A stretch of 64,000 nt of DNA, taken from positions 23,069,375-23,133,374 of the forward strand of contig CAIIXF020000005.1 in NCBI GenBank assembly GCA_903813345.2. The letters run 5' to 3'. The notes beneath the pieces are model-generated. The model saw only the letters and a program-made list of their open reading frames with translations. It did no database searches and had not been told where the DNA came from. The DNA is from Owenia fusiformis (Eukaryota; Annelida; Polychaeta; Sabellida; Oweniidae). The position numbers and the translations under genes were made by a program. This document shows positions 1 to 11,072 of the stretch, one piece after another. How positions within the stretch are numbered: position 1 is the stretch's first letter; the number at the start of each line of letters is the position of its first letter.

Positions 1-1680
1 CCATTAATGTACAACAGAATATACTCAGGCCTAAACTATTATCATATAAAAACTTTAATTTTTATGTAAAGTCCATGTTTTGTGTGTTATTGATGAGGTT
101 GTAGATACAGTCGGTGTTAATGTTTTCCTTGACAGATTACAACTATATCATAAATGAAATTTTTGAAATCATTGATTGATGTTTGTATAATTGTGGCTAC
201 TTACTTGCTTTTCTTCGGCTGATATTGTACCTGGGTTGCCATAATTGCAAACTTATATGTCAAATTCTAAGTCTGTTATCCCACCTTCCTTCACTATGTT
301 GTCAGGGTCGCTTCTGAGTTTGTTCTACCAAGTTCCAAGAGTCACAGCTGGGTCAAAACAATATACCTGGCGTGTCCCGGACCTTAGCAACGCAAGAATA
401 CAATGTGGAAATGTGCCTAACGAGATCAGACTCTTATCAAAGGGTTTGAAAACTACTATTGTTATTTGGTTATCGACTAAAGCTTAAATGTAAACTCTAT
501 TAAGATCAACTTTGCCAGAATCCGAGATAACTAACTCACTACTGAAAGTGAATCAATCAATTATTGGTCAAAATCTGGTCTTAGAAACAGTTTAATCTAG
601 AAGAAACATATTTTTTGGACAACCCGACATTGAGGGTGAGATCGATTATTGACTCTGGATTTCAATTGTTAAACTTACTTAATCGGTAGCTATTGTTGTA
701 TATTGTCATGTTATCCTTGTTCAGTCCCTTATGTTTACCAATCACAAATGGAAGTCTTGGGACCTTCTTGAGACGACCCATGATTAAAATATTGGCTTTA
801 TATTGTTTCTACTCTGAATGTCCAAGCGTCTTGTATGATGCATTTCTATACAATTATATTCTGAATAGGTTCGTCTTGTCTGATTCCAATACTTTCCGCT
901 TATTTTGAAAGAATTTCTGTTATATTAATAAATTCTAAATCATGTTTTGTATAAATGTGACATTTCCCTTCTGGGTACTATTCCATAGCTTCAGACGAAA
1001 GTTTTATTTTACAATCGATTTATCGCAACTACATTGTCGCTTTATTGACTTACCAGGCTGAAACATGTAAACGGTAAAAATTTATGTTGAAATGACTAAA
1101 TACATTTTGACACTATAAGAGTTTAGTCAATCTCAATTATATTTGATTACACTTCTTATGTAAACAGAAGCGCTTTTAATGTTTAATAATTGCGGCCATT
1201 GCAAGAAGATGTGACTTTACAATGATTGTTCAGAGTTATCCTTCCATTTCCAATAACGGCTTCAATTTTGAACTTATTCTTAAATTAGTTTTATGACTCC
1301 GTAACAATAAATCATGCAAACATAATACAAAATGTGTTGGTGTATTTCGAGCCATCCTGTGGCCTGTATAAAATTCTTTTTATTTATAGTAAAAATGATA
1401 TTACAGATAATGTTGAAAACAGTTCTCTGCTAGCGCTTTCATTTTGAATCATTTCATTATAAACAAGATTTATGTATACAAGTCATTGACATGCACCCTG
1501 TGGAACATAATGAAGTTGAGACAGGGCAAATAATATTACTTGCATCGTTTGCAAGTTTTATTCGACAGGTCCGAATGGCCAATGGAATATACTTATCTTG
1601 TGAAAGAGCCATGGGTATTCATTTGAAAATAGAATGAGATATTCCTTTTAGATTCGGCACTCATAACCAAACATAATTAT
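1..1680. other. No recognised gene
   Basis: AT-rich single-copy-looking DNA. The open frames here are 60-80 codons long and look like chance: no motif, no splice-consistent neighbours and no low-complexity bias. I see no repeat shared with the rest of the window. Confidence 0.5.
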
Positions 1681-1685
1681 TTATT

Positions 1686-4600
1686 AGACTCCAGATGAAA
1701 TCTGGAGTCTATTGTTTTTGCCTCTTTTCTTTTTCTTATTAGACTCCAGATGAAATCTGGAGTCTATTGTTTTTGCCATTATTGTTTATTCTTATTCTTA
1801 TTATTCTTATACTGATCACGTTTTCTCAACAACTATGAGGTATCTTTTCGAGACAATTATATGGTCAATTAAGGTTCAGTATCTAGTTGGTGGGAAATGG
1901 GGTCAAATTTTTATCTAGGTCAAAGGTCAAGAACTAGGTCAAATCCAGTACTTTGTCACTTTTTTCGATTTTCTCGGTCGTCCTTCAATATTTTCGATCC
2001 GGGTTTTTTTCATTGTGTTCCTTATAAAAAAGTAGGAAAGCTAGGGTCGATTTAGTTTTTTGAAATCTCAAACCGATTTCGAGATATCAGTGTCCGAAAA
2101 CGAGGTCCAAAAAAAATTCTCCGAATCAAATGTCCAGGATATTAGTCTTATAGGAAATTTTCTCAGGATTCCGAATCTGAAAACCAAATTTGAATCAGAC
2201 TTCCGGTTCGGAAGTTATGGCGTTTTGAAAGCTCAAAAATCGCTAAATTTGGTGCCCATGTTAAGTCAATGGGAAAAAAAGATTTTTTTGAAGTGAAAAA
2301 TACGAAATATAGACTGAGTTCAGCTAAATATAATGAAAGCTTTTAAAAGAATGGGACCTGAAAAGTCATCTAGCTTCAAAATTTGGACACCAAAATGCCT
2401 AGGTCAAAATCTAGGTCAAATTCAAAGTTTTTCCTTATTTTTGCTATTCTGACACTACAGATTAATTATATTCTTCGAAATTTTGTATACATGTAGCCAA
2501 GAGTGCGCTAATAGTGTTAGCCTTTTGCCGTCAGAAAGTATTTTGCCCCACTTTTGAGATATGGTGTCCGAAAAGTAGGTCAAAATAAAAAATTCTCCAA
2601 ATTTAACGTGTGAGTTATGAACTAAGTATAGAATTTTCTCAGGAATCCGAATCTGCAAACCAAATTTCGATTTGACTTCAGGTTCGGAAGTTATGACATT
2701 TTAAAAGCTCAAAAATCGCTATATTTGGTGCCCCATGTTATGTCAATGGGAAAAAAGATTTTTTTTGAAGTGTAAAATACGAGATATAGACTAAGTACAC
2801 CTTAAAATAATGAAAGCCTATGAAAGAAGGGAACCTCGAAGGCTACCTAATTTCAAAATTTGGACACCAAAATCCCTAGGTCAAAATCTAGGTCAAATTC
2901 ATAGTTTATCCTTATTTTTGCGATTCTGACACTACACTTTAATTATATTCCTCGAAATTGTGTATGCATGTAGCCAAGAGTGTGCTAATAGCGTTAGCCT
3001 TTTGCCGTCAGAAAGTATTTTGACCCACTTTTGAGATATGGTGTCCGAAAAGTATGTCAAAATAAAAAATTCTCCAAATTTAACGTTTGAGTTATGAATT
3101 AAGAATAGAAATTTCTCAGAAATCCGAATCTGCAAACTAAATTTCAATCCGACTTCCGGTTCAGAAGTTATGGCGTGTCCGAAAAGTAGGTCAAAATAAA
3201 AATTCGCAAAATTTAACGTATGAGTTATGAATTAGAGGTAGAATTTTGTCAGGAATCCGAATCTGCAAATCAAATTTCGATCCGACTCCCGGTTCGGAAG
3301 TTATGGCGTTTTGAAATTTCAAGAAAAATCGATCTGATGGTATCCTGATAGAAAGTCAAGAGTAGAGAAGAAAATATTGAAAAATGCATCCATCCTTCCT
3401 TTCTGATCCTATCCTATCCTTCCTATCTACCCTTGCTTCGTATCCTCTCCTTCCTATTCTATCCCTTCTTCCTATTCTATTCTATCCTTCTTTCCTATTC
3501 TATCCTATCGTTCCTTCCTATTCTATCCTATCCTTCCTTCCTTTTTCATCCATCCATCCATCCATCTTTTGCTGGATGACTTAGCTTATTTTGGATGACT
3601 TGGCTTATTCTGGATGACTCGGCTAAAAAAAGTCTAGATCTGGAGTCTGAAATTGAACTCGTTCAATTTCCAAAATCTAGTTCTTATTCTTATACTGATC
3701 ACGTTTTCTCAACAACTATAAGGTATCTTTTCAAGACAATTATATGGTCAATTAAGGTTCAGTATCTAGTTGGTGGGAAATGGGGTCAAATTTTTATCTA
3801 GGTCAAAGGTCAAGAACTAGGTCAAATCTTACATTTTCAACCTTCTGTCTATTATCTTCGTCGTTATTTATCGAAACGTCTTCATCTTTTTTTCATCATG
3901 TAGCTTAGAAACAGCCCTTTCATGAGTGTGCCATCCGTTTTTGGATTACTCTTACCGATTTTGAAATATGGCGTCCAAAAAGTAGGTCAGAACAAAAAGT
4001 TCTCCAAATTCAACATGTGAGTTATAAAATAAGTGTAGAATGATCTCAGGAATCCAAATCTGCAAACTAAATTTGAATCAGACTTCCGGTTCGGAAGTTA
4101 TGGCGTTTTGAAAGCTCAAAAATCGCTAAATTTGGTGCCCATGTTAAGTCAATAGGAAAAAAGATTTTTTTGAAGTGAAAAATCTGTAATATAGAGTAAG
4201 TTCAGCTAAATATAATGAAAGCTTTTAAAAGAATGGGACCTCAAAAGCCATCTAGCTTCAAAATTTGGATACCAAAATGCCTAGGTCAAAATCTAGGTCA
4301 AATTCAAAGTTTTTCCTTATTTTTGCGATTCTGACACTACATATTAATTATATTCTTCGAAATTTTATATACATGTAGCCAAGAGTGTGCTTATAGTGTT
4401 AGCCTTTTGCCGTCAGAAAGTATTTTGCCCCACTTTTGAGATATGGTGTCCGAAAAGTAGGTCAAAATAAAAAGTTCTCCAAATTTGACGTTTGAGTCAT
4501 GAATTAAGTATAGAATTTTCTCAGGAATCCGAATCTGCAAACCAAATTTCGATCCGACTTCTGGTTCCGAAGTTATGGCGTGTCCGAAAAGTAGGTCAAA

Positions 4601-6867
4601 ATAGAAATTCACCAAATTTAACGTATGAGTTATGAATTAGGGGTAGAATTTTGTCAGGAATCCGAATCTTCAAATCAAATTCCGATCCGACTTTCAGTTC
4701 GGAAGTTATGGCATTTTGAAATTTCGGAAAACTCGATCTGATGGTATCCTGATAGAAAGTCAAGAGTAGAGAAGAAAATATTGAAAAATTCATCCATCCT
4801 TTCTATCTGATCCTATCCTTCCTATCTTTCCTTCCTTCTTATCGTTTCCTTCCTATCCTATCATATCTCTTTTTTCCTATTCTATTCTATCCTATCCTTC
4901 TTTCTTATTCTATCTTATCGTTCCTTCCTATTCTATCCTATCCTACCTTCCTAATTTATCCATCCATCTTTTTCTGGATGACTCAGCTTATTCTGGATGA
5001 CTCAGCTTATTCTTGATGACTCAGCTAAAAGGTCTGAATCTGGAGTCTGAAATTGAACTCGTTCAATTTCCCAAGTCTAGTTCTTCTTCTTATTCTTCTT
5101 ATTCTTATTATACTGATCGAGTTTTCTCAACAACTATGAGGTATCCAGTAAGTACCATAATACAGTTGATTTAGGTTCAGTATCTAGTTGGTGGGAAATT
5201 GGGTCAAATTTTTATCTAGGTCAAAGGTCAAGAACTAGGTCAAATTCAGTACTTTGTCACTTTTTTCGATTTTCTCGGTCGTCCTTCAATATTTTTGATC
5301 CGGGTTTTTTTCATTGTGTTTCTCATAAAAAAGTAGAAAGTCTAAGGTCGATTTATTTTTGTGGTATCTCAAACCGATTTCGAGATATCAGTGTCCGAAA
5401 ACGAGGTCCAAAAAAAAATTCTCCAAATCCAATGTCCAGGATATCAGTCTTATAGGAAATTTCCTCAGGATTCCGAATCTGAAAACCAAATTTCTATCAG
5501 ACTTCCTGTTCAGAAGTTATGGCGTTTTGAAAATTCAAAAATTGCTAAATTTGGTGCCCCATGTTAATTCAATGGGAAAAAATATTTTTTTGAAGTGTAA
5601 AATACGAGATATAGACTAAGCACAGCTAAACATAATGGAAGCCCATAAAAGAAAGGGACCTCAAAACCTTCTTTTCATAAAAATTTGGACACCAAAATGC
5701 CTAGGTCAAAATCTAGGTCAAATTCAAAGTTTTTCCTTATTTTTGCGATTCTGACACTACAGATTAATTATATTCTTCGAAATTTTGTATACATGTAGCC
5801 AAGAGTGTGATAATAGTGTTAGCTTTTTGCCGTCAGAAAGTCTTTTGACCCACTTTTGAGATATGGTGTCCGAAAAGTAGGTCAAAATAAAAAATTCTCA
5901 AAATTTAACGTTTAAGTTATGAATTAAGTAAAGAATTTTCTCAGGAATCCGAATCTGCAAATCAAATTTCAATCCGACTTCCGGTTCGGAAGTTATGACA
6001 TTTTGAAAGCTCAAAAATCGCTAAATTTGGTGCCCCATGTTATGTCAATGGGAGAAAAGAATTTTTTGAAGTGTAAAATACGAGATATAGACTAAGTACA
6101 GCTTAAAATAATGAAAGCTTATGAAAGAAGGGGACCTCGAAGGCTACTTAACTTCAAAATTTGGACACCAAAATCCCTAGGTCAAAATCTAGGTCAAATT
6201 CATAGTTTTTCCTTATTTTTTCCAATTCTGACACTATGTTTAAATGATTTGCTTCAAAATTTTGTATTCAGGTAGGAAAGAGTGTGCTTATAGCGTTAGC
6301 CTTTGCCGTCAGAAAGTATTTCGACCCACTTTTGAGATATGGTGTCCGAAAAGTAGGTCAAAATAAAAAGTTCTCCAAATTTAACATGTGAGTTATGAAT
6401 TAAGGGTAGAATTTTCATAGGAATCCGAGTCTGCAAACCAAATTTCGATCCAACTACTGGTTCGAAAGTTATGGCGTTTTGAAAGCTCAATTTCGGAAAA
6501 TCGATCTGATGGTATCCTGATAGAAAGTCAAGAGCAGAGAAGTCGAAAATTTTGAAAAATTTATCCATCCTTCCTATCTGATCTTATCCTATCCTATCCT
6601 TCCTATCTATCCTTCCTTCGTATCTTTTCCTTCCTTCGTATCTTTTCCTTCCTATCCTCTCCTATTATATCCTTTCTTCCTATTCTGTTCTATCCTATCC
6701 TTCTTTCTTATTCTATCATATCGTTCCTTCCTATTCTATCCTATCCTACCTTCCAATTTTATTCATCCATCTTTTTCTGGATGACTCAGCTTATTCTGGA
6801 TGACTCGGCTAAAAATGGTCTAAATCTGGAGTCTGAAATTGAACTTCGTTCAATTTCCAAAGTCTAG
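1686..6867. repeat. Three head-to-tail copies of a Helitron-like non-autonomous repeat
   Basis: Three units end at about 3680, 5080 and 6867. Each ends with an AAATTGAAC/GTTCAATTT hairpin (10-bp stem and 2-nt loop in unit 1) followed 6-7 nt later by CTAG and then TT. Each unit opens with a CTTATTCTTATACTGATC-like segment and TTTTCTCAACAACTAT. It then carries repeated blocks with GGTCAAAATCTAGGTCAAA and CCGAATCTGCAAACC...GGTTCGGAAGTTATGGCG, next a pyrimidine-rich ATCCTATCCTTCC microsatellite (about 3395-3585, 4795-4965 and 6570-6765), and then GGATGACTCAGCTTATT. The first unit is preceded by two 25-bp palindromes (1686-1710, 1741-1765) made of AGACTCCAGAT, GAA and its complement. The complement ATCTGGAGTCT recurs just before the 3' hairpin (3638-3648), which makes subterminal inverted repeats. 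A 3' hairpin plus CTAG|T matches Helitron ends; subterminal inverted repeats and an internal microsatellite match Helentron-associated elements. No Rep/helicase coding was seen. The class assignment is inference; the tandem repeat itself is plain. Confidence 0.7.
3395..3585. repeat. CT-rich microsatellite (ATCCTATCCTTCC-type)
   Basis: Imperfect pyrimidine tract of CTATCC and TTCCTATT words ending in four CATC repeats. It lies inside repeat unit 1; matching tracts occur at about 4795-4965 and 6570-6765 in units 2 and 3. Open frames across it are compositional artefacts. Confidence 0.8.
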
Positions 6868-7078
6868 TTAATATTATCATACCACAAATACGCGTGCGCA
6901 ATCTACATTTTCTTTGCTAGTGACACCCCAGTCACACTTCCTACGGCGACCGTGCGGTCTTTCATTTCTGCGGTCAGTAACATTTCTACGCTCGCCGTGG
7001 AATTTCTGTGGTCGGATACTTTTGCAGTCACATTTCCTACGGCAGCCGCACGGCGAGTTTTTGAATTTCTGTTGATTT

Positions 7079-7570
7079 ACACCCCAGTCACATTTGTCGC
7101 ACGGCGGCCGCAAGTCGACCGCAGATCAATTAAATCGGTGAATTTCTGCGGCGAGCGTAGAAAAACTACGCTCGCCTTGCGGCCTCCGTGCGGCGTATGC
7201 AGATTTTTACAGGCCGCAGGGAAGGCGTAGAAATTATAACTCGGAGTTATAATATTTGTTCATTTCTGAGGTCCCCGTAGAAATCAACTGGCTCAACAAG
7301 ATTGAATCATTATTTGTCAATGTTTCACGATCACTTTTCATTTGATAATACATCCTAGCACTATGAATAACATTTATAAATTGTCCCGATGTAAATAAAA
7401 TGAAAAAAGTATTATTTATCAACAGAAATTTAAAATTCACCATGCGGCTGCCGTGGGAAATGTGACTGCAAAAGTATGAGAGCGCAAAAATTCCACGACG
7501 AGCGTAGAAATGTTACTGGCCGCAGAAATGATAGACCGCAAGGTCGCCGTAGGAAATGTGACTGGGGTGT
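7079..7570 (+). mobile_element. 492-bp MITE, family A (nested copy)
   Basis: Starts ACACCCCAGTCACATTTGTC and ends with AAATGTGACTGGGGTGT, so the terminal inverted repeats (TIRs) are at least 17 bp. The same size and interior recur at 8322-8815, 27849-28340 and 29758-30250. It encodes no transposase. It splits an older copy of the same family, whose interior resumes at 7571. The flanking base pattern suggests a TA or TWA target, but the nesting blurs the duplication. Confidence 0.8.
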
Positions 7571-8321
7571 TAAGGTTAATTCTTTTTTTATTTTATCTAC
7601 ATCAGTACAATTTATAAATGTTGTTTGTAGTGTTAGGATATAGTATCGAATAAAAAGTGCAATTGAAATCTAACTTGCTGTGGTATCAGTTACCTTACAT
7701 GTACATCAAACAGTATACGTATTTTGTTGTGTTTAAAGCAAATATATGACCGAAAACTGACATGAACTGTTTCCAAAGGTACATTACTTATCAAACCTTA
7801 CAGAACACGCAAGACCTTTCTGCGGTCTGGCAACGGCCTTTTGATTTCTACAGGGACTGCAGAAATGAACAAATATTACACCCCAGTCACACTTGTCGTA
7901 CGGAGGCCATGCGTCGACCGCAGATCAATTAAATCAATGAATTTCTGCGGCGAGCGTAGAAAAACTACGCTCGCCTTGCGGTCTCCGTACGGCGTATCCA
8001 GTTTTTACAGGCCGCAGGGTAGCCGTAGAAATTATAAGTCGGAGTTATAATATTTTTCATTTCTGCGATCCCCGTAGAAATCAACAGGCCGTTGCCAGAC
8101 CGTAGAAAGGTCCTACAGTGGCGGCAAGTCGGGTCTACCGTTGACTTGCGTCTGCTGTAGGGTTTGATGGGTAATGTACCTTTGGAAACAGTTTTTAAGT
8201 CAGTTTTTCGGTCATATATTTGCTATAAACACAACACAATACCTATAATTTTTGATGTAAGGTAACTGATAACACAGCAACTTATATTTCACTTGAACTT
8301 TTTATTTGATACTATATCCTA

Positions 8322-8815
8322 ACACCCCAGTCACATTTCCTACGGCGACCTTGCGGTCTATCATTTCTGCGGCCAGTAGCTTTTCTACGCTCGCCGCAGA
8401 ATTTCTGCGCTCTCATACTTTTGCAGTCACATTTCCCACGGCAGCCGCACGGTGAATTTTAAATTTCTATTGATAAATAATAGTTTTTTTTCATTTTATT
8501 TACATCAGGACAATTTATAAATGTTATTCAAAGTGCTAGGATGTAATATCAAATGAAAAGTGATCGTGAAACATTGACAAATAATGGTTCAATCTTGTTG
8601 AGCCAGTTGATTTCTACGGGGACCTCAGAAATGAACAAATATTATAACTCCGAGTTATAATTTCTACGCCTTCCCTGCGGCCTGTAAAAATCTGTATACG
8701 CCGTACGGAGGCCGCAAGGCGAGCGTAGTTTTTCTACGCTCGCCGCAGAAATTTACCGATTTAATTGTTCTGCGGTCGACTTGCGGCCGCCGTGCGACAA
8801 ATGTGACTGGGGTGT
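8322..8815 (-). mobile_element. 494-bp MITE, family A (nested copy, inverted)
   Basis: Same family and ends as 7079-7570 but in the opposite orientation (starts ACACCCCAGTCACATTTCCT, ends in the GTCGCACGG arm read in reverse). It is inserted into an older copy whose right arm continues at 8816-8942 with the GTGCGGCTGCCGTAGG and GAGCGTAGAAATG words. Confidence 0.8.
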
Positions 8816-9250
8816 AAATCAACAGAAATTCAAAAACTCGCCGTGCGGCTGCCGTAGGAAATGTGACTGCAAAAGTATCCGGCCGTAGAAATTCCACTTC
8901 GAGCGTAGAAATGTTACTGGCCGCAGAAATGATAGGCCGCAATTTTTCAATTTTCAATTTGTTTATTTCATAAACACACATACAATATAGTATACAATGA
9001 GTGGGTGACACAAGGGTTTGTGTATATTCCCAAGATGGAGTAATGCGGCCGTAGGAAATGTGACTGGGGTGTTATAACTCCGAGTTATAATTTCTACGGC
9101 TATCCTGCAGCCTGTAAAAAAACTTGACACACCGTACGGAGACGGCAAGGCGAGCGCAGTTTTTCTACGCTCGCCGCAGATATTCACTGATTTAATTGAT
9201 CTGCGGTCGACGCACGGCCTCCGTACGACAAATGTGACTGAGTTGTAATG

Positions 9251-10270
9251 CACAATAAGCACATCCACCATATGACATGTAAGCTTTGTTGTATTAATAA
9301 AAAAGAAAAAAAGTCAATAGACTTAATCCAATTGTAAATTGATATGTTACGTCGTCCCAGATCTACAGTAATTAATTACTTTTTTCATTCTTTCACAATG
9401 TAAATATAAATATGAGGACTAGTTTAATCACGACATTGTACGTGTTCAATGATATCGTGATCCCTTTTGTGATATGTTAATTAACTATTTTGTCATACAT
9501 AGCTAAAATTCGTTAATCAGCATGGATCAGTATTGGATGAAGGTTTTTTTCTTTTTTAAATGCAAGTCAAAATATATAAAAAAAGGGTAATACAAGTCAA
9601 CGAATTAATGTAAACCATGTTTAATTACCCAATGGTAATTTCAATCAGTCTGTTGTAAAGAGGAAGATGTAATGGGCAACAGAAAGTGGACACTGCTAAA
9701 CAGACGATTAATTTAATTGCAATTTATCATTTTTGTGAGTGCATCTGAGCATCAATTCAACAAAATTCGGTGCAATACTGCTAAAGTGGTGGTGATGGTA
9801 TTCATAACTGTGATATTTTTTTCAATTGTGAGTGTTTTCACAAGTTTCACAAGTTTTTATCACACGTCAGATATCACACATACATGAATTAGCACTTTAT
9901 ATCAATAGGAGTTTCTCACAATTAATTATTGTTAATCCAAAACCATGTACAAATCATAACCCAGGATGGTAATATAATACATATCATCAATCAATAATTC
10001 CATGCAGATGCCAGAAGGTAGTTACTAGTTTCACCACCAGGTGGCTAATTCTGGCCAAATAACATGGCAGATATAGTAGAAAGCTCCCTTAAACTTGATT
10101 ACGCAAAATGCGCGAAAATCGCTCCCGCGAATTAATAACATGTGGTCGATGTGACATCTTCCAGACCTAGAAGTCACATTTTCAAAAAGGGGTTTTATGT
10201 TGATTAACAATTTTTGAAACTTTTCAAAATGTATTTTTTTTTCAAATATGTATCACTTTAATCTCGTGAC
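9251..10270. other. No recognised gene
   Basis: AT-rich DNA without long open frames, recognised repeats or coding motifs. Confidence 0.5.
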
Positions 10271-10273
10271 CGA

Positions 10274-10578
10274 ATTAAGAAATATAGACCGAATAGCAGG
10301 GGTAATATCGTCGAATACACCCCGCAGGGCTAGGCACAAACGTTTTCTGTACCCCAAACGACCGAAGGGGTGTATTCGACGATATTACACCTGCTCTGAG
10401 GTCTATATTACGATTCGAACATGAAAACTCAGCAAAATGTTAATTACTACGGTCCGCCGTTATGACGTCACACATTACACATATTACCAGGGGCATTTTC
10501 CGCGAATATACACCCCGGGTGAAATGTTGACTTTGTTGACAGTTTATAGAAGGCGTGAATACAGTCATGTTCGAATTT
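10274..10578 (+). repeat. Dispersed repeat family E, copy 1
   Basis: Begins AAGAAATATAGACCGAA and ends GAATACAGTCATGTTCGAATT. It recurs at 46044-46292 (inverted) and 46984-47345 (direct). Inside, GTCGAATACACCCCGCAGGG is mirrored by GGGGTGTATTCGACGATATT, so the left part is itself a foldback. The right part carries GGTCCGCCGTTATGACGTCA and CCGGGTGAAATGTTGAC. No coding was seen; probably a non-autonomous element. Confidence 0.75.
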
Positions 10579-10649
10579 TGAATATTTTATGACGTTAATC
10601 AAGTTTACCTATACTTGCATCTTGCGGATTATTTTTCCAGATTTAGGAT

Positions 10650-10930
10650 ATTGTTCATTATCCTACACTTAGTGTACTAAATGTATAATACCATTAAAAA
10701 ATAAATTTGATATTTATTAGCAAAATGAATAACCTGAGGATATTGTGATGATATACTCCGGGCGGAGGATATCGTGACGATATACTCCGGAAAACCCAAT
10801 ATGTGGAGGATATTGTGACGATATACTCCGCTTGTTGATTTCCCGCCAAATTGACTCTATTTGGCATGAAATTAATTTTGCAATGATATTATACATTTAG
10901 TACACTCCTTGTAAGTGTAGGATAATAAGA
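10650..10930. repeat. Foldback with short palindromic tandem core
   Basis: The arm TTATCCTACACTTAGTGTAC...AAATGTATAATACC (about 10655-10695) is mirrored at about 10885-10925 (TATTATACATTTAGTACACT...GTAAGTGTAGGATAA). Between the arms, three copies of a ~30-bp GGAGGATATTGTGACGATAT-type word lie at 10735-10830, each nearly its own reverse complement. Confidence 0.65.
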
Positions 10931-10931
10931 A

Positions 10932-11072
10932 CATCCTATGATTTTTTTTCAGAATATCATTTTAATCTACTCGGTGATATTGATATATGCACTCGCTCGC
11001 TTTTTCTCTCTCGTGCAGATATCAATATCACCTCGTAGATAAAAACGATATTCCTCAAAATCATAGGATATC
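10932..11072. repeat. Inverted repeat, ~55-bp arms
   Basis: The left arm starts ATCCTATGATTTT and runs to GGTGATATTGATAT. The right arm ATATCAATATCACC...AAAATCATAGGAT mirrors it around a ~30-nt spacer (ACTCGCTCGC...CTCTCGTG). It abuts the preceding foldback. Confidence 0.7.

Larger units (their letters stand above)
6923..9250. repeat. Nested MITE cluster forming a ~2 kb palindrome
   Basis: The cluster is built only from copies of one foldback family ending in ACACCCCAGTCACATTT. Full copies at 7079-7570 and 8322-8815 lie in opposite orientation. Each sits inside the interior of another copy: pieces 6923-7078 plus 7571 onward, and up to 8321 plus 8816-8942. The arms are mirror images about a centre near 7960, where GGCGAGCGTAG is followed by its complement. 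For example, 7571-7820 pairs with 8100-8321. A partial third copy occupies about 9070-9247. The cluster is GC-richer than its surroundings because of repeated CGGCGACC and GGCGAGCGTAG words. Confidence 0.8.

Noticed and set aside
3384-3584. 66-codon Pro/Leu/Ser-rich frame
   Set aside because: It lies in the CT-rich microsatellite of repeat unit 1.
2060-6568. Recurrent frames with ISVSENEVQKK or LTYFSDTISQKW words
   Set aside because: They repeat because the DNA unit repeats; they are short, lack starts in common and shift frame between copies.
6877-9271. Several 70-115-codon frames with [16 protein letters not shown] words, also near 28246
   Set aside because: They are translations of the GC-rich family A MITE arms and appear in every copy on both strands.
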